From Palleronia sp. LCG004 (GTDB lineage: Bacteria; Pseudomonadota; Alphaproteobacteria; Rhodobacterales; Rhodobacteraceae), in the NCBI RefSeq assembly GCF_032931615.1, contig NZ_CP136759.1, positions 496,001-560,000 of the forward strand: a stretch of 64,000 nucleotides of DNA, given 5' to 3'. Position 1 is the first letter of the stretch. Each line of letters opens with the position of its first letter. Below are positions 1 to 8,527 of this stretch, one piece after another. Below the pieces are notes generated by a model. That model was not told the DNA's origin. It was given only the letters and a program-made list of their open reading frames with translations, and searched no databases. Position numbers and translations under genes: made by a program.

Positions 1-281
1 GTCGTGTCCTCGACATCGCCTTTCGGTACCTGCGAGCAGTGCCGGTTGATGTATCCGACCACCTTCTGCATCCAGTCCCATTGATCGTCGCTCAGGTCGT
101 CCTTGTTGGTGCGCTTGATGTCGACGATCTTCCGGCCCGATTCGTGTCCTGTCGATTCACCCTTGTCGCTGTCGCCGACGGATTTGCTCTCGTCGGTCTC
201 GAGCCAGTCCTCGAGCTCCTTCGGGGCCATGTTGACGCGGTCGCGCCATTCGTCCCAGATCTCGTCACGTGATTTTGCCAT
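1..281 (-). CDS. DUF3140 family protein, 3' end cut by window edge
   Basis: An open frame runs leftward from an ATG at 281-279 to the window edge without a stop, giving 93 residues that start MAKSRDEIWDEWRDRVN. The pattern of a helical N-terminus, a LEDWLETDESKSVG segment, GESTGHESGRKIVDIK and DDQWDWMQKVVGYINRH is that of the DUF3140 family, small bacterial proteins of about 100 residues with no known function. The family's usual length implies only a few codons are missing. An AGGAGA ribosome binding site lies 6 bases before the start. The function is unknown; the polar, Lys- and Asp-rich composition indicates a soluble protein. Confidence 0.85.
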   Translation of the reverse strand, partial: MAKSRDEIWDEWRDRVNMAPKELEDWLETDESKSVGDSDKGESTGHESGRKIVDIKRTNKDDLSDDQWDWMQKVVGYINRHCSQVPKGDVEDT

Positions 282-352
282 GATGCGTCTCCTTCGACGC
301 TTCAAAGGCAGAGGCGGGGAAGGGGTTCCCCGGGCACCTTGTCGCGGGCAGG

Positions 353-2236
353 CTAGCCGTCGGCCCAGTCCCATGCACCCGGATAGAGATCCATTATGCG
401 GGTGACCTCGTCACGGTCCGACGGATCGTCGGTCGCGATCCGCGCGGCGAGACCGTGCTTCTTGTCCTCGACGACGCCTGCCACGCGAGCGGAAAGCCCG
501 GCCTCGGAGAAGGCGCGGTCGTAGACGCGGGCGATGGCGCGGCGGCGCAGATCCGGTTTGAAGACCTTGCCGACGGCGGTTTTCGGCAGTTCGTCGAGGA
601 TCTCGATATATTTGGGCCAGGCGGCGCGCTCGTGGATATGCTCGCGGGAATGGGCCATCAGTTCGTCGACGCTGGCGGTGGCACCGCTGCAAAGCTCGAC
701 ATAGGCGCAGGGCAGCTCTCCGGAATGGGCATCGGGCTGGCCGATCGCGCCCACCATGGCGACGGCCTCGTGGCCGGCGAGCGCCTCCTCGATCTCGGCG
801 GGATCAATGTTGTGGCCACCCCGGATGATGAGATCCTTGGCGCGGCCGGTGATCCAGAGATAGCCATCCTCGTCGATGCGGCCGAGATCGCCCGTCCGGA
901 GATGCTTGCCGTAGAAGAGATCACGATTGGCATTCGGGTCGGCATATGTGCTGCCGTGATGGACGCCCGGATTGTCGACGCAGATTTCGCCGATACTGTC
1001 GACCGGGCAGGGCTCGGGGCCGTCCGGGCCGTTGCGGAAGATCTTGACGTCGGTATGGGGGAAGGCCAGGCCGATGGAGCCGATCTTCTTGCGGCCCTCA
1101 GGAGGGTTGCAGGAGACGAGGCAGGTGGCCTCGGTCAGACCGTACCCCTCGCAGATCGTGACATTGGCTGCGGTCTCGAACCGACGGTAGAGTTCGACCG
1201 GCAATGGCGCGGAGCCGCAGAAGGCGATCTTGAGCTTCGAGATGTCGGCATCGACCTTCTGCTGCATGAGCGCCGACATGGCGGTCGGCACCGTGATCAT
1301 GAAGGTGATGCCGTGACGCTCGCAGAGCTTCCAGAAGTTCTTGATGACCCCGTCGCCGCGATAGCCCGCAGGCGTCGGAAAGACGACATGCGCGCCCGAG
1401 GCGAGCGACGATCCCATCACGACGATGGCCGCGAAGACGTGGAACATCGGCAGCGGACAGATCATCGTGTCCGTCTCGTCGAAGAGGAGCCTCTGGCCGA
1501 TCCACCCGTTGTAGATGATGCCGGAATGCTTGTGCTGCGCGAGCTTGGGCATTCCCGTCGTGCCGCCGGTATGGAAATTCGTGCAGATCCGGTCGACCGC
1601 GCGATCCTCGAAGTCGAGCGTCTCGTTCTGGCGATCGAGGGCGGCGTCGAAGGCATGGACCTTCGCGTCGTGCCGTCTGTCGAGCTTCGGTCGCAGGAAC
1701 GGGATGACCAGCTTCTTCACGCCGCTCAGGTAATGGCGAAGGTCGATCTCGATCACGTGGCGGACATTCGGTGCCTCGGCGACGGCGGCCGCGGCCTTCT
1801 GCGCGAGGTCGGACCGGGGGAAGCTGCGCAACGTCACCAGAACGCGCGCACCCGTCTGGTTCAGCAGCGACGTGATCTGCGCCGGCTCGAGCATGGGGTT
1901 GATCGGCGCCACGATGCCCGCGACCATTCCGCCGAGATAGGTCACGACCGCTTCGTTGCAGTTCGGCAGCAGATACGCGACCTTCTCGTCTTCTGCGACG
2001 CCGAGTTCGCGCAGCAGGTTCGCCATCTGAGCGGTACGGGCGCGAAGGTCGTTCCAGCTGAGCGTCTCGCTCTTGTCGTCTGGGCCCGAGGTGAGCTGGA
2101 ACGTGATCGCGGGGCGGGGGCCGTGCGCATCGGCCGTGCGGTTCAGCATCTGCCAGACGGTTCGCGGCAGGTCGCGTTCCGCCCAGGGGCCTTCGGCCTC
2201 GATCGCGCGGCGATCCTCGATGGTCGCAAAGGCCAT
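353..2236 (-). CDS. Long-chain acyl-CoA synthetase (AMP-forming)
   Basis: This 627-residue protein belongs to the ANL (acyl-CoA synthetase/luciferase) superfamily, which activates a carboxylic acid to an acyl-adenylate and then to its CoA thioester in the cytoplasm. The P-loop-like motif TGGTTGMPKLAQ, the GYGLTEAT adenylate motif, the TGDLGRIDEDGYLWITGRAK hinge region and the C-terminal PKTAVGKVFKPDLRR with the catalytic Lys are all visible. Length fits FadD-like enzymes of about 630 residues seen in Rhodobacterales. An upstream in-frame start at 2263 exists, but the ATG at 2236 follows a GGGGGAG site and begins the conserved part. Substrate chain length cannot be read from sequence. The gene stands alone between DUF3140 and an ABC exporter. 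Confidence 0.9.
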   Translation of the reverse strand: MAFATIEDRRAIEAEGPWAERDLPRTVWQMLNRTADAHGPRPAITFQLTSGPDDKSETLSWNDLRARTAQMANLLRELGVAEDEKVAYLLPNCNEAVVTYLGGMVAGIVAPINPMLEPAQITSLLNQTGARVLVTLRSFPRSDLAQKAAAAVAEAPNVRHVIEIDLRHYLSGVKKLVIPFLRPKLDRRHDAKVHAFDAALDRQNETLDFEDRAVDRICTNFHTGGTTGMPKLAQHKHSGIIYNGWIGQRLLFDETDTMICPLPMFHVFAAIVVMGSSLASGAHVVFPTPAGYRGDGVIKNFWKLCERHGITFMITVPTAMSALMQQKVDADISKLKIAFCGSAPLPVELYRRFETAANVTICEGYGLTEATCLVSCNPPEGRKKIGSIGLAFPHTDVKIFRNGPDGPEPCPVDSIGEICVDNPGVHHGSTYADPNANRDLFYGKHLRTGDLGRIDEDGYLWITGRAKDLIIRGGHNIDPAEIEEALAGHEAVAMVGAIGQPDAHSGELPCAYVELCSGATASVDELMAHSREHIHERAAWPKYIEILDELPKTAVGKVFKPDLRRRAIARVYDRAFSEAGLSARVAGVVEDKKHGLAARIATDDPSDRDEVTRIMDLYPGAWDWADG

Positions 2237-2358
2237 GATGGTCTTCTCCCCCTTAACCGGCATTCTTGCGAAATGCCGCGTACGTCAGTGAAATCAGAAA
2301 CGTTTCGTCATGCAAGCGCATCGCGACGGCGGCCACGGCACGGGCATGGCCATCGATG

Positions 2359-4140
2359 CTATTCCGCGGCGAGATCGGCGGTGAATTGCAGTCGGGCGAG
2401 ACGGGCATAGAGGCCGCCATCGGCCACCAGCTCGTCGTGGCGGCCCGATGCCACGATGCGGCCGCGTTCGAAGACGAGGATGCGATCGGCCTTCTTCACG
2501 GTGGCCAGGCGATGCGCGACGACGAGCGTGGTCCGTCCGGTCGACAACCTGTCGACGGCCCGCTGGACGAGATATTCTGATTCCGCGTCGAGCGCGCTCG
2601 TCGCTTCGTCGAGAAGCAGGATCGGCGCGTCGCGCAGGATGGCACGCGCGATGGCGATGCGCTGCTTCTGCCCGCCCGACAGCATCACGCCTCGCTCGCC
2701 CACATAGGTGTTGTAACCGTCAGGCAGGGCGGTGAGGAAATCGTGCGCGGCGGCGGCGCGGGCGGCGGCCTCGACCTCGGCATCGGTGGCGTCGGGCCGG
2801 CCGAAGCGGATGTTCTCGCGCGCCGAGCTCGCGAAGATCACGGGGTCCTGAGGGACCAGTGCGATGCGGCGGCGGAAATCGCGTCGCGACATCTCTGAAA
2901 GCGGCATCCCGTCGAGCGTGATGCGGCCGCTCTGCGGATCGTAGAACCTCAGCAGGAGTTGGATGATCGTTGTCTTGCCTGCGCCGGACGGGCCGACCAG
3001 CGCCACGGTTTCTCCCGGTGCCACGTCGAAGGACACGTCGTCGAGCGCGCTCGCGGTGGGCCGCGCGGGGTAGGCGAAGCGGACGTTCTGGAACCCGATG
3101 GACCCGGCCGGGGCGGGCAGGGCGGCGGGCGCGGCCGGATCGACGACGGTGTCAGTCGCGGTCAGAAGCTCGACCAGGCGTTCCGTCGCACCGGCGGCGC
3201 GTTGCAGCTCGCCCCAGATCTCGCTCAGCGCGGCGACGCTGCCCGCGACCATCACCGCGTAGATCACGAACTGGACGAGTTCGCCCACGCTCATCGCTTC
3301 GGCACGAACGTCGCGCGCGCCGACCCAGAGAACGCCCACGATGCCCGAGAAGACCAGCAGGATGACGAGCACCGTCATCACGGCACGCACCGCGATCCGC
3401 GTCCGCGCCGATCGGAAGGATTCCTCGGTAACATCGGCGAAGCGGGCGCGGGAAACGCCCTCGTGAGTGAAGGCCTGCACGGTCTGCACCGAACTCAGCG
3501 CCTCGGACGCCTCGCCGGAGGAGCGGGCGATCCAGTCCTGGTTCTCGCGGCCGAGACGGCGCAGACGCCGGCCGAGCGTGATGATCGGCACGATCACCAG
3601 CGGCACGATCATCAGCACGAGGAGCGAAAGCTTGAACGACGTGAAGAAAAGGAGCGCCAGGCCGCCCAGGAGGATCAGCAGGTTCCGGAGCGCGATCGAG
3701 ACGGAGGAGCCGATGACCGACAGGATCAGCGTCGTGTCGGTGGTGATGCGGCTGAGGACCTCGCCCGTCATGATCCGTTCGTAGAAGGCGGGCGACATGC
3801 CGATGACCCGGTCGAAGACCGCCTTGCGCAGGTCGGCCACGACACGCTCGCCCAGGCGGGTCACGAAATAGTATCTGAGCCCCGTACCGACGGCCATCAG
3901 CGCGGCGAGCAGGAAAGCGGCGAGAAAATATTCGTCGAGCAGCCGTTCGGCCGAGGTCTCGAACCCGTCGACGACGCGGCGCGCGGCGATCGGCAGCAGA
4001 AGCGACACGCAGGCCGTGAGGACGAGCGCCATGATCGCGACGCTGAGGAGGCCGCGATAGGGTCTGAGAAAGGGCCAGAGCGCGCCCAGGGCACCGATCT
4101 TGCGGGATCGTGCGCGGTCTTCGGTGCTTCGGGCGGCCAA
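2359..4140 (-). CDS. ABC exporter half-transporter, fused membrane and ATPase domains (MsbA/ABCB type)
   Basis: A 593-residue half-transporter. Six membrane segments fill roughly residues 20-310, followed by an ATPase with Walker A GPSGAGKTT, signature LSGGQKQRIAIARA, Walker B ILLLDEATSALD and the switch His in VVAHRLAT. This layout is that of ABCB/MsbA-like exporters, which dimerise in the inner membrane and move lipids or hydrophobic compounds outward with ATP. The start used is a TTG preceded by GAGG six bases away; no closer ATG matches the family N-terminus. It lies on the same strand as the acyl-CoA synthetase about 120 bases downstream of it, so co-transcription is possible. The substrate is unknown. 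Confidence 0.88.
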   Translation of the reverse strand: MAARSTEDRARSRKIGALGALWPFLRPYRGLLSVAIMALVLTACVSLLLPIAARRVVDGFETSAERLLDEYFLAAFLLAALMAVGTGLRYYFVTRLGERVVADLRKAVFDRVIGMSPAFYERIMTGEVLSRITTDTTLILSVIGSSVSIALRNLLILLGGLALLFFTSFKLSLLVLMIVPLVIVPIITLGRRLRRLGRENQDWIARSSGEASEALSSVQTVQAFTHEGVSRARFADVTEESFRSARTRIAVRAVMTVLVILLVFSGIVGVLWVGARDVRAEAMSVGELVQFVIYAVMVAGSVAALSEIWGELQRAAGATERLVELLTATDTVVDPAAPAALPAPAGSIGFQNVRFAYPARPTASALDDVSFDVAPGETVALVGPSGAGKTTIIQLLLRFYDPQSGRITLDGMPLSEMSRRDFRRRIALVPQDPVIFASSARENIRFGRPDATDAEVEAAARAAAAHDFLTALPDGYNTYVGERGVMLSGGQKQRIAIARAILRDAPILLLDEATSALDAESEYLVQRAVDRLSTGRTTLVVAHRLATVKKADRILVFERGRIVASGRHDELVADGGLYARLARLQFTADLAAE

Positions 4141-4469
4141 GATGTGCCTCGTCTCGGGAAAGGAATGTCGATCTTCTAGGCAAAGGCGCGCTGTGCAGCA
4201 AGCGACGGCTGGTCGCGCATCGCTCGCACCGTGTCTCCGGTCCGGCGACGCGATAGTGCCGGGGTCTCAATCGGGTCGTAGCTGGCCCGTGGCGCGACAG
4301 GAGGCTGCAGCCGCTCCTATCCGCCGGGGTCGTGTGCGCCCAGGGGAAGCGAGGAGCGCGCGGCGTTGGGAAGCTGACAAATATGTAAGGTTGCCGAAAG
4401 TCTGGTGCAGGAGTGCGGTCCTAGATGTCCTGCATCGACACGGAATGCAGCTTTGAAGGAACGACCGCC
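4141..4469. other. Divergent intergenic region between ABC exporter and patatin genes
   Basis: About 330 bases separate the leftward ABC exporter from the rightward patatin gene, so promoters for both must lie here. I found no convincing -35/-10 pair, operator repeat or RNA gene. The frames open across it have unlikely composition and no homology that I recognise. Confidence 0.5.
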
Positions 4470-5576
4470 ATGGCCTCAGCCGAACTGAATGCACTGGTCC
4501 TGCAGGGCGGCGGAGCACTCGGTGCCTATCAGGCCGGCACGTACTCGGCCCTTGAAAGGGCGGGGTATTCCTTCGACTGGATCGCCGGAATCTCGATCGG
4601 TGCCATCAATGCCGCGCTGATCTGCGGCAACCGCAAGGAAGACCGTGTCGCCGCACTCAAGGCATTCTGGAACAGGATCACGTCCAACCTGCCGGTCTCT
4701 TCGCCCGTCTGGACGGTCGCCGGTCGCCGGGCGTTTTCGGAACTGGCCGCGACGGAGGTTACCATGGCCGGTGCTCCGGGCTTTTTCCGGCCGCGGCTGC
4801 CCATCGCGTTCTGGCCTTTCGGCCCCGAGCGGGCGCTCGGCTTCTACGACACCACGCCGCTTGCGGCGACGCTGAACGAACTGGTCGATTTCGACCTTCT
4901 CAACGACAGTGGTCCGCGGCTCTGCGTCGGTGCGACCGACGTGGAGACCGGGAACTTCGTCTATTTCGACAGTCGGACGACGCGGATCGACGCGCGCCAC
5001 ATCATGGCCAGCGGAGCGTTGCCCCCGGGTTTTCCCCCTGTCGAGATCGACGGTCGCCGGTACTGGGATGGCGGCCTCGTGTCGAACACGCCGCTGCAAT
5101 ACGTCATGGAAGAGGCCGAGGGCGATCAGCCGATCTGCGTCCTCCAGGTCGATCTCTTCAATGCGCGGGGCGGGCTTCCGGTCGATGTGATCGACGTGCA
5201 GCAGCGCGAGAAGGACATCCGCTATTCCAGCCGGACCCGGCTGACCACCGACCGCTACCGCCAGCTGCACGCGCTCAGCGCCGCGGCCGAGCGGCTGGCC
5301 GAAAGATTGCCCGACGCCCTCAAGGACGATCCCGATCTGGCGCTGCTGCGCGGAGCCGGCCCGTCCTGCCCGGTCACGCTGGTCCATCTGATCCATCGCA
5401 AGGAAGGCTTCGAAGGCAACGCCAAGGATTACGAGTTCTCGCGGCAGTCGATGTCCGACCACTGGCACTCGGGCCTCGAGGACGTCGAGCGAACGCTGTC
5501 CTCCAAGACGTGGAAGTCGCGTGTCCCCGGGGCGGACGGCTTGCAGATTTTCGATCTCGGAACACGCGAACAATAG
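4470..5576 (+). CDS. Patatin-like phospholipase with DUF3734 C-terminal domain
   Basis: A 368-residue patatin-fold hydrolase. The oxyanion-hole glycine motif GGGALGAYQAG lies near residue 12, the nucleophile elbow GISIGAINAA (Gly-x-Ser-x-Gly) near residue 38, and the catalytic Asp in WDGGLVSNTP near residue 200, giving a complete Ser-Asp dyad. The C-terminal part (RTRLTTDRYRQL, VTLVHLIHRKEGFEG) matches the DUF3734 extension. Such proteins cleave acyl esters of phospholipids or related lipids. The ATG at 4470 follows AAGGA and begins the conserved region; an earlier in-frame ATG at 4425 is less likely. It is followed after 12 bases by acetoacetate decarboxylase, suggesting a shared operon in ketone-body or polyhydroxybutyrate metabolism (inference). 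Confidence 0.85.
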   Translation: MASAELNALVLQGGGALGAYQAGTYSALERAGYSFDWIAGISIGAINAALICGNRKEDRVAALKAFWNRITSNLPVSSPVWTVAGRRAFSELAATEVTMAGAPGFFRPRLPIAFWPFGPERALGFYDTTPLAATLNELVDFDLLNDSGPRLCVGATDVETGNFVYFDSRTTRIDARHIMASGALPPGFPPVEIDGRRYWDGGLVSNTPLQYVMEEAEGDQPICVLQVDLFNARGGLPVDVIDVQQREKDIRYSSRTRLTTDRYRQLHALSAAAERLAERLPDALKDDPDLALLRGAGPSCPVTLVHLIHRKEGFEGNAKDYEFSRQSMSDHWHSGLEDVERTLSSKTWKSRVPGADGLQIFDLGTREQ

Positions 5577-5588
5577 GGAGATTGCCCA

Positions 5589-6335
5589 ATGAACACGTCC
5601 GACCTCGTCTCGCAGGCCTTCGCGATGCCTGTGACCAGCCCGTCCTATCCCAAGGGACCATACCGGTTCGTCAACCGCGAATTCCTGACGATCACCTACC
5701 GCACCGACATGGAGGCCCTGCGGAGGGTCGTGCCGGAGCCGCTCGAGATCCCCGAGCCGCTGGTGAAGTACGAGTTCATCCGCATGCCCGATTCGACAGG
5801 CTTCGGCGATTACACCGAAAGCGGCCAGGTGATCCCGGTCACGCTGGACGGTGTCGCGGGTGGCTATGTGCATTCGATGTTCCTGAACGACGATGCGCCG
5901 ATCGCCGGCGGACGCGAGATCTGGGGCTTTCCGAAAAAGCTCGCCGATCCGTCGCTTCGGGTGGAGAAGGACACTCTGGTAGGGACGCTGGATGTGGGGT
6001 CCGTGCGGGTGGCGACCGGGACCATGGGCTACAAGCATCGCACCCTCGACCACGACACCGTGCTCAAGGGCTTCGACGCGCCGAACTTCATGCTCAAGGT
6101 CATCCCGCACGTCGATTGCACGCCGCGGATCTGCGAGCTCGTCCGCTACTATACCGAGGACGTGACGTTGAAGGGGGCCTGGGAGGGTCCGGCGGGCCTC
6201 GAACTGCACCAGCACGCGCTGGCAACGGTCGCGGAACTGCCCGTTCGCGAGGTCGTATCGGCCGTCCATCTGCTCACGGATCTGACGCTCGGCCTCGGCG
6301 ACGTCGTCCACGACTATCTACGACAGGAAGGATGA
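5589..6335 (+). CDS. adc: Acetoacetate decarboxylase (EC 4.1.1.4)
   Basis: A 248-residue cytoplasmic enzyme of the acetoacetate decarboxylase family, converting acetoacetate to acetone and CO2 through a Schiff base. The active-site lysine pair is visible as GFPKKLADP at residues 113-121 (Lys116/Lys117), and the family acid [13 protein letters not shown] lies around residue 72-84. Length equals that of classical Adc. Its stop codon overlaps the cytochrome b561 start by four bases (ATGA), and 3-hydroxybutyrate dehydrogenase, which produces acetoacetate, follows, so the operon processes 3-hydroxybutyrate. Some family members act on other beta-keto acids, so the exact substrate rests on context. 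Confidence 0.88.
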   Translation: MNTSDLVSQAFAMPVTSPSYPKGPYRFVNREFLTITYRTDMEALRRVVPEPLEIPEPLVKYEFIRMPDSTGFGDYTESGQVIPVTLDGVAGGYVHSMFLNDDAPIAGGREIWGFPKKLADPSLRVEKDTLVGTLDVGSVRVATGTMGYKHRTLDHDTVLKGFDAPNFMLKVIPHVDCTPRICELVRYYTEDVTLKGAWEGPAGLELHQHALATVAELPVREVVSAVHLLTDLTLGLGDVVHDYLRQEG

Positions 6336-6979
6336 CGGTCATGCAGACCGAAGAGCATCAGACCCCGATCGCCGCGACCTCGCGCCACAATCTGCCGACA
6401 CGGCTGGTCCATGCCGGACTCGCGCTGGCCGTCGTCACACAGCTTCTCACCAGCCTCGTGCTGCAACCGGCCGAGGACGGTCACGCGGGAAACTTCTGGT
6501 TCGAGATCCACGAATATGGCGGCCTGAGCGCCTTTGCCCTGATCGTGCTGTTCTGGATCGTGCTGACGGCCCGCCGACGCGGGACGCCCGCGGGCCTGCT
6601 GTTTCCATGGGTCTCGGGCGAGCGATTGTCGGCACTCTGGTCCGACATCGTGCGGTACGCAGGCGCGCTTCGCCGTCTGCGACTGCCCCCACATGACGAT
6701 GCGAGCCCGCTGGCCAGCGCGGTGCATGGGCTGGGCATCCTGCTCATCACCGCGATGGCGACGTCCGGCACGCTCTATTACTTCATCGGGAACGGTAATC
6801 CCGATGCCGGCGGGCTGGTGGGTGCCACGATGTTCGTTCACCGGACGCTCGCGAACCTCGCCTGGGCGTACCTGATCGGCCACGCGAGCATGGCCGTCCT
6901 CCAGCATCTCTTCACCGATTTCAATCTGCGCGGGATGTGGTCCCTCCACACCGCGCCAAAGAAGGAAGCCACGAAATGA
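6332..6979 (+). CDS. Cytochrome b561-family membrane protein
   Basis: A 215-residue integral membrane protein with four hydrophobic segments, about residues 28-48, 62-82, 125-145 and 165-185. Histidines sit at membrane positions expected for two b-type hemes: LVHAGLAL in segment one, IHEYGG in the first loop, VHGLGILLI in segment three and [11 protein letters not shown] in segment four. Bacterial b561 proteins move electrons between quinone and other carriers in the inner membrane. The gene overlaps adc at its start and 3-hydroxybutyrate dehydrogenase at its end through ATGA junctions, so the three proteins are translationally coupled. A role for a membrane electron carrier in this pathway is not established; see findings. 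Confidence 0.85.
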   Translation: MTVMQTEEHQTPIAATSRHNLPTRLVHAGLALAVVTQLLTSLVLQPAEDGHAGNFWFEIHEYGGLSAFALIVLFWIVLTARRRGTPAGLLFPWVSGERLSALWSDIVRYAGALRRLRLPPHDDASPLASAVHGLGILLITAMATSGTLYYFIGNGNPDAGGLVGATMFVHRTLANLAWAYLIGHASMAVLQHLFTDFNLRGMWSLHTAPKKEATK

Positions 6980-7761
6980 TGACCCTCAAGGAAAAGGTCT
7001 GCATCATCACGGGTGCCGCCAGCGGCATCGGCCACGGGATCGCCAAACGATATGTCGCCGACGGGGCGAGGGTCGTGATCGCCGATCTGAAACTCGACGC
7101 GGCGCAAAGGGCCGCGGACGAGCTGACCGCCCAGGGGCCCGGCGAAGCCATGGCCGTGGAGATGAACGTCACCGACGAGGATCAGGTCAATGCCGGCATC
7201 GCGAAGGTCGTCGATGCCTGGGGCAGGATCGATGTCCTGGTCTCCAATGCCGGGGTGCAGATCGTCCATCCGATCGAGGATTTCCCGTTCGACGAATGGA
7301 AGAAACTGCTGTCGATCCACCTTGACGGCGCGTTCCTGACCTCGAAGGCGGTGATACCGCACATGCAGAAGACCGGCGGGGGCGCGATCATCTTCATGGG
7401 CTCCGTCCATTCCAAGGAAGCCAGTGCTTTGAAATCCGCCTACGTGACCGCGAAGCACGGTCTGCTGGGGCTCGCCCGCGTCATTTCAAAGGAAGGCGCG
7501 AAGCATGGGATCCGCGCCAATGTCATCTGCCCGGGTTTCGTGAAGACGCCGCTGGTCGAGAAGCAGATTCCGGAACAGGCACGCGATCTTGGCATCTCCG
7601 AGGAGGAGGTCGTCAACAGGATCATGCTGGGCGAGACGGTCGATCAGGAATTCACCACGATCGAGGACGTGGCCGAGGTCGCGCATGTCTTCGCGGCCTT
7701 CCCGACGAATGCGCTGACCGGCCAGTCGCTGGTGGTCAGTCACGGCTGGTACATGAACTGA
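6976..7761 (+). CDS. bdhA: 3-hydroxybutyrate dehydrogenase (EC 1.1.1.30)
   Basis: A 261-residue classical short-chain dehydrogenase that interconverts D-3-hydroxybutyrate and acetoacetate with NAD. The cofactor motif [17 protein letters not shown], catalytic Ser in FMGSVHS and the YVTAKHG motif (Tyr-x-x-x-Lys) are all present. The C-terminal [19 protein letters not shown] segment is characteristic of bacterial 3-hydroxybutyrate dehydrogenases, which separates it from other SDR enzymes. Two adjacent ATG codons (6976 and 6979) are possible; the first overlaps the b561 stop. With adc and patatin it forms a unit for use of 3-hydroxybutyrate, likely derived from polyhydroxybutyrate storage granules (inference). 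Confidence 0.9.
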   Translation: MMTLKEKVCIITGAASGIGHGIAKRYVADGARVVIADLKLDAAQRAADELTAQGPGEAMAVEMNVTDEDQVNAGIAKVVDAWGRIDVLVSNAGVQIVHPIEDFPFDEWKKLLSIHLDGAFLTSKAVIPHMQKTGGGAIIFMGSVHSKEASALKSAYVTAKHGLLGLARVISKEGAKHGIRANVICPGFVKTPLVEKQIPEQARDLGISEEEVVNRIMLGETVDQEFTTIEDVAEVAHVFAAFPTNALTGQSLVVSHGWYMN

Positions 7762-7786
7762 CCCTGGGCGGAAAAGGAGACACGCC

Positions 7787-8056
7787 ATGGAAAACGAGGA
7801 CCTTCACGACCGTCTCGAGCTGCTCCGGCGGAAGATCGAAGCCGCCGAGGAAAGGCTGCACGAGCGGGACAATCCACCTCATGACGAGGCGCACCTGACC
7901 GCGAGAGAGCTGAAGGAGCGCTACAGGAGATTGCAGGCGCGTGTGAGCGACGAGGTCGCCGATGCCGAAGCGCACGGGCACCACGTGAGCAATCTCGAAC
8001 GCTCCGTGAGACAGTGGGTCGACAGCTTCGATACCGCGCATACCGCGTCCGACTAG
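7787..8056 (+). CDS. Small charged helical protein, unknown
   Basis: I do not recognise this 89-residue protein. It starts MENEDLHDRLELLRRKIE and is rich in Glu, Arg and His with heptad-like leucine spacing through about residue 70, so it is probably a coiled coil. An AAAAGGAGA ribosome binding site lies before the ATG, and GC-rich third codon positions match its neighbours, supporting a real gene. It follows 3-hydroxybutyrate dehydrogenase by 25 bases and precedes another small gene with a near-identical ribosome binding site, so it probably belongs to the same transcript. Confidence 0.7.
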   Translation: MENEDLHDRLELLRRKIEAAEERLHERDNPPHDEAHLTARELKERYRRLQARVSDEVADAEAHGHHVSNLERSVRQWVDSFDTAHTASD

Positions 8057-8087
8057 AAAGCAATCACGGACTGAAAAGGAGACCGTC

Positions 8088-8318
8088 ATGTCCGAACTGA
8101 CCGTCATCGAGGACGATACACCCGAACACGCCAAGACGGCCCGCGCCGACCTTGTGGCCATGCCACGCGAATGCCCGATCGATCTGGCCGGTACCGCGGC
8201 ATTGCCGGGTGCGCCGACCGGTTGCGGGCTCGGCACCGATGACTTGCATCGCCCGATGCGGGTCTTCGCGGTGTCCCATGGGACGGAGGTCGGCGCATCC
8301 GCACCGGAGCAGGCATGA
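8088..8318 (+). CDS. Small protein, unknown
   Basis: A 76-residue protein that I do not recognise. It has an AAAAGGAGA site before the ATG, no hydrophobic segment, and two cysteines (in PRECPID and TGCGLG). Its stop overlaps the start of the next gene, a DUF3096 membrane protein, by four bases, which supports translation and coupling of the two. No function can be assigned. Confidence 0.6.
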   Translation: MSELTVIEDDTPEHAKTARADLVAMPRECPIDLAGTAALPGAPTGCGLGTDDLHRPMRVFAVSHGTEVGASAPEQA

Positions 8319-8464
8319 CGTCCGTGCTTGTCGTACAGCCGCTTCTGGCTCTGATCGCGGGCATCCTGATCCTGGTGTTCCCGAGGCTCCTCAACTACCT
8401 GATCGCCGCGTATCTGATCCTCTTCGGGTTGGCAGGGCTCTTCCCCCATCTCTTCGGCGCCTGA
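8315..8464 (+). CDS. DUF3096 family small membrane protein
   Basis: A 49-residue protein almost entirely made of two hydrophobic helices: QPLLALIAGILILVFPRLL and NYLIAAYLILFGLAGLF. The P-x-L-A-x-I-A-G-I-L-I-L-x-x-P pattern followed by LNYLIAAYLIxFG is that of the DUF3096 family of tiny inner-membrane proteins of unknown function. The ATG overlaps the preceding stop (ATGA). It is followed by the efflux pair after 63 bases. Confidence 0.8.
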   Translation: MTSVLVVQPLLALIAGILILVFPRLLNYLIAAYLILFGLAGLFPHLFGA

Positions 8465-8527
8465 GCGCTCGACCCAACCGGGCGCGAGTCCTAGAAAGGG
8501 ACCCGCACCCGTTCCATCAGGCCAAGC

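Noticed and set aside
455-2410. A 651-codon plus-strand open frame opposite the acyl-CoA synthetase gene
   Set aside because: It is the antisense of a clear AMP-binding enzyme; long shadow frames are expected in GC-rich DNA, and its translation matches no family.
4476-6311. A 611-codon minus-strand frame opposite patatin and acetoacetate decarboxylase
   Set aside because: Both genes on the other strand have complete catalytic motifs and proper ribosome sites; the reverse frame is Arg/Asp/Gly-rich with no motif.
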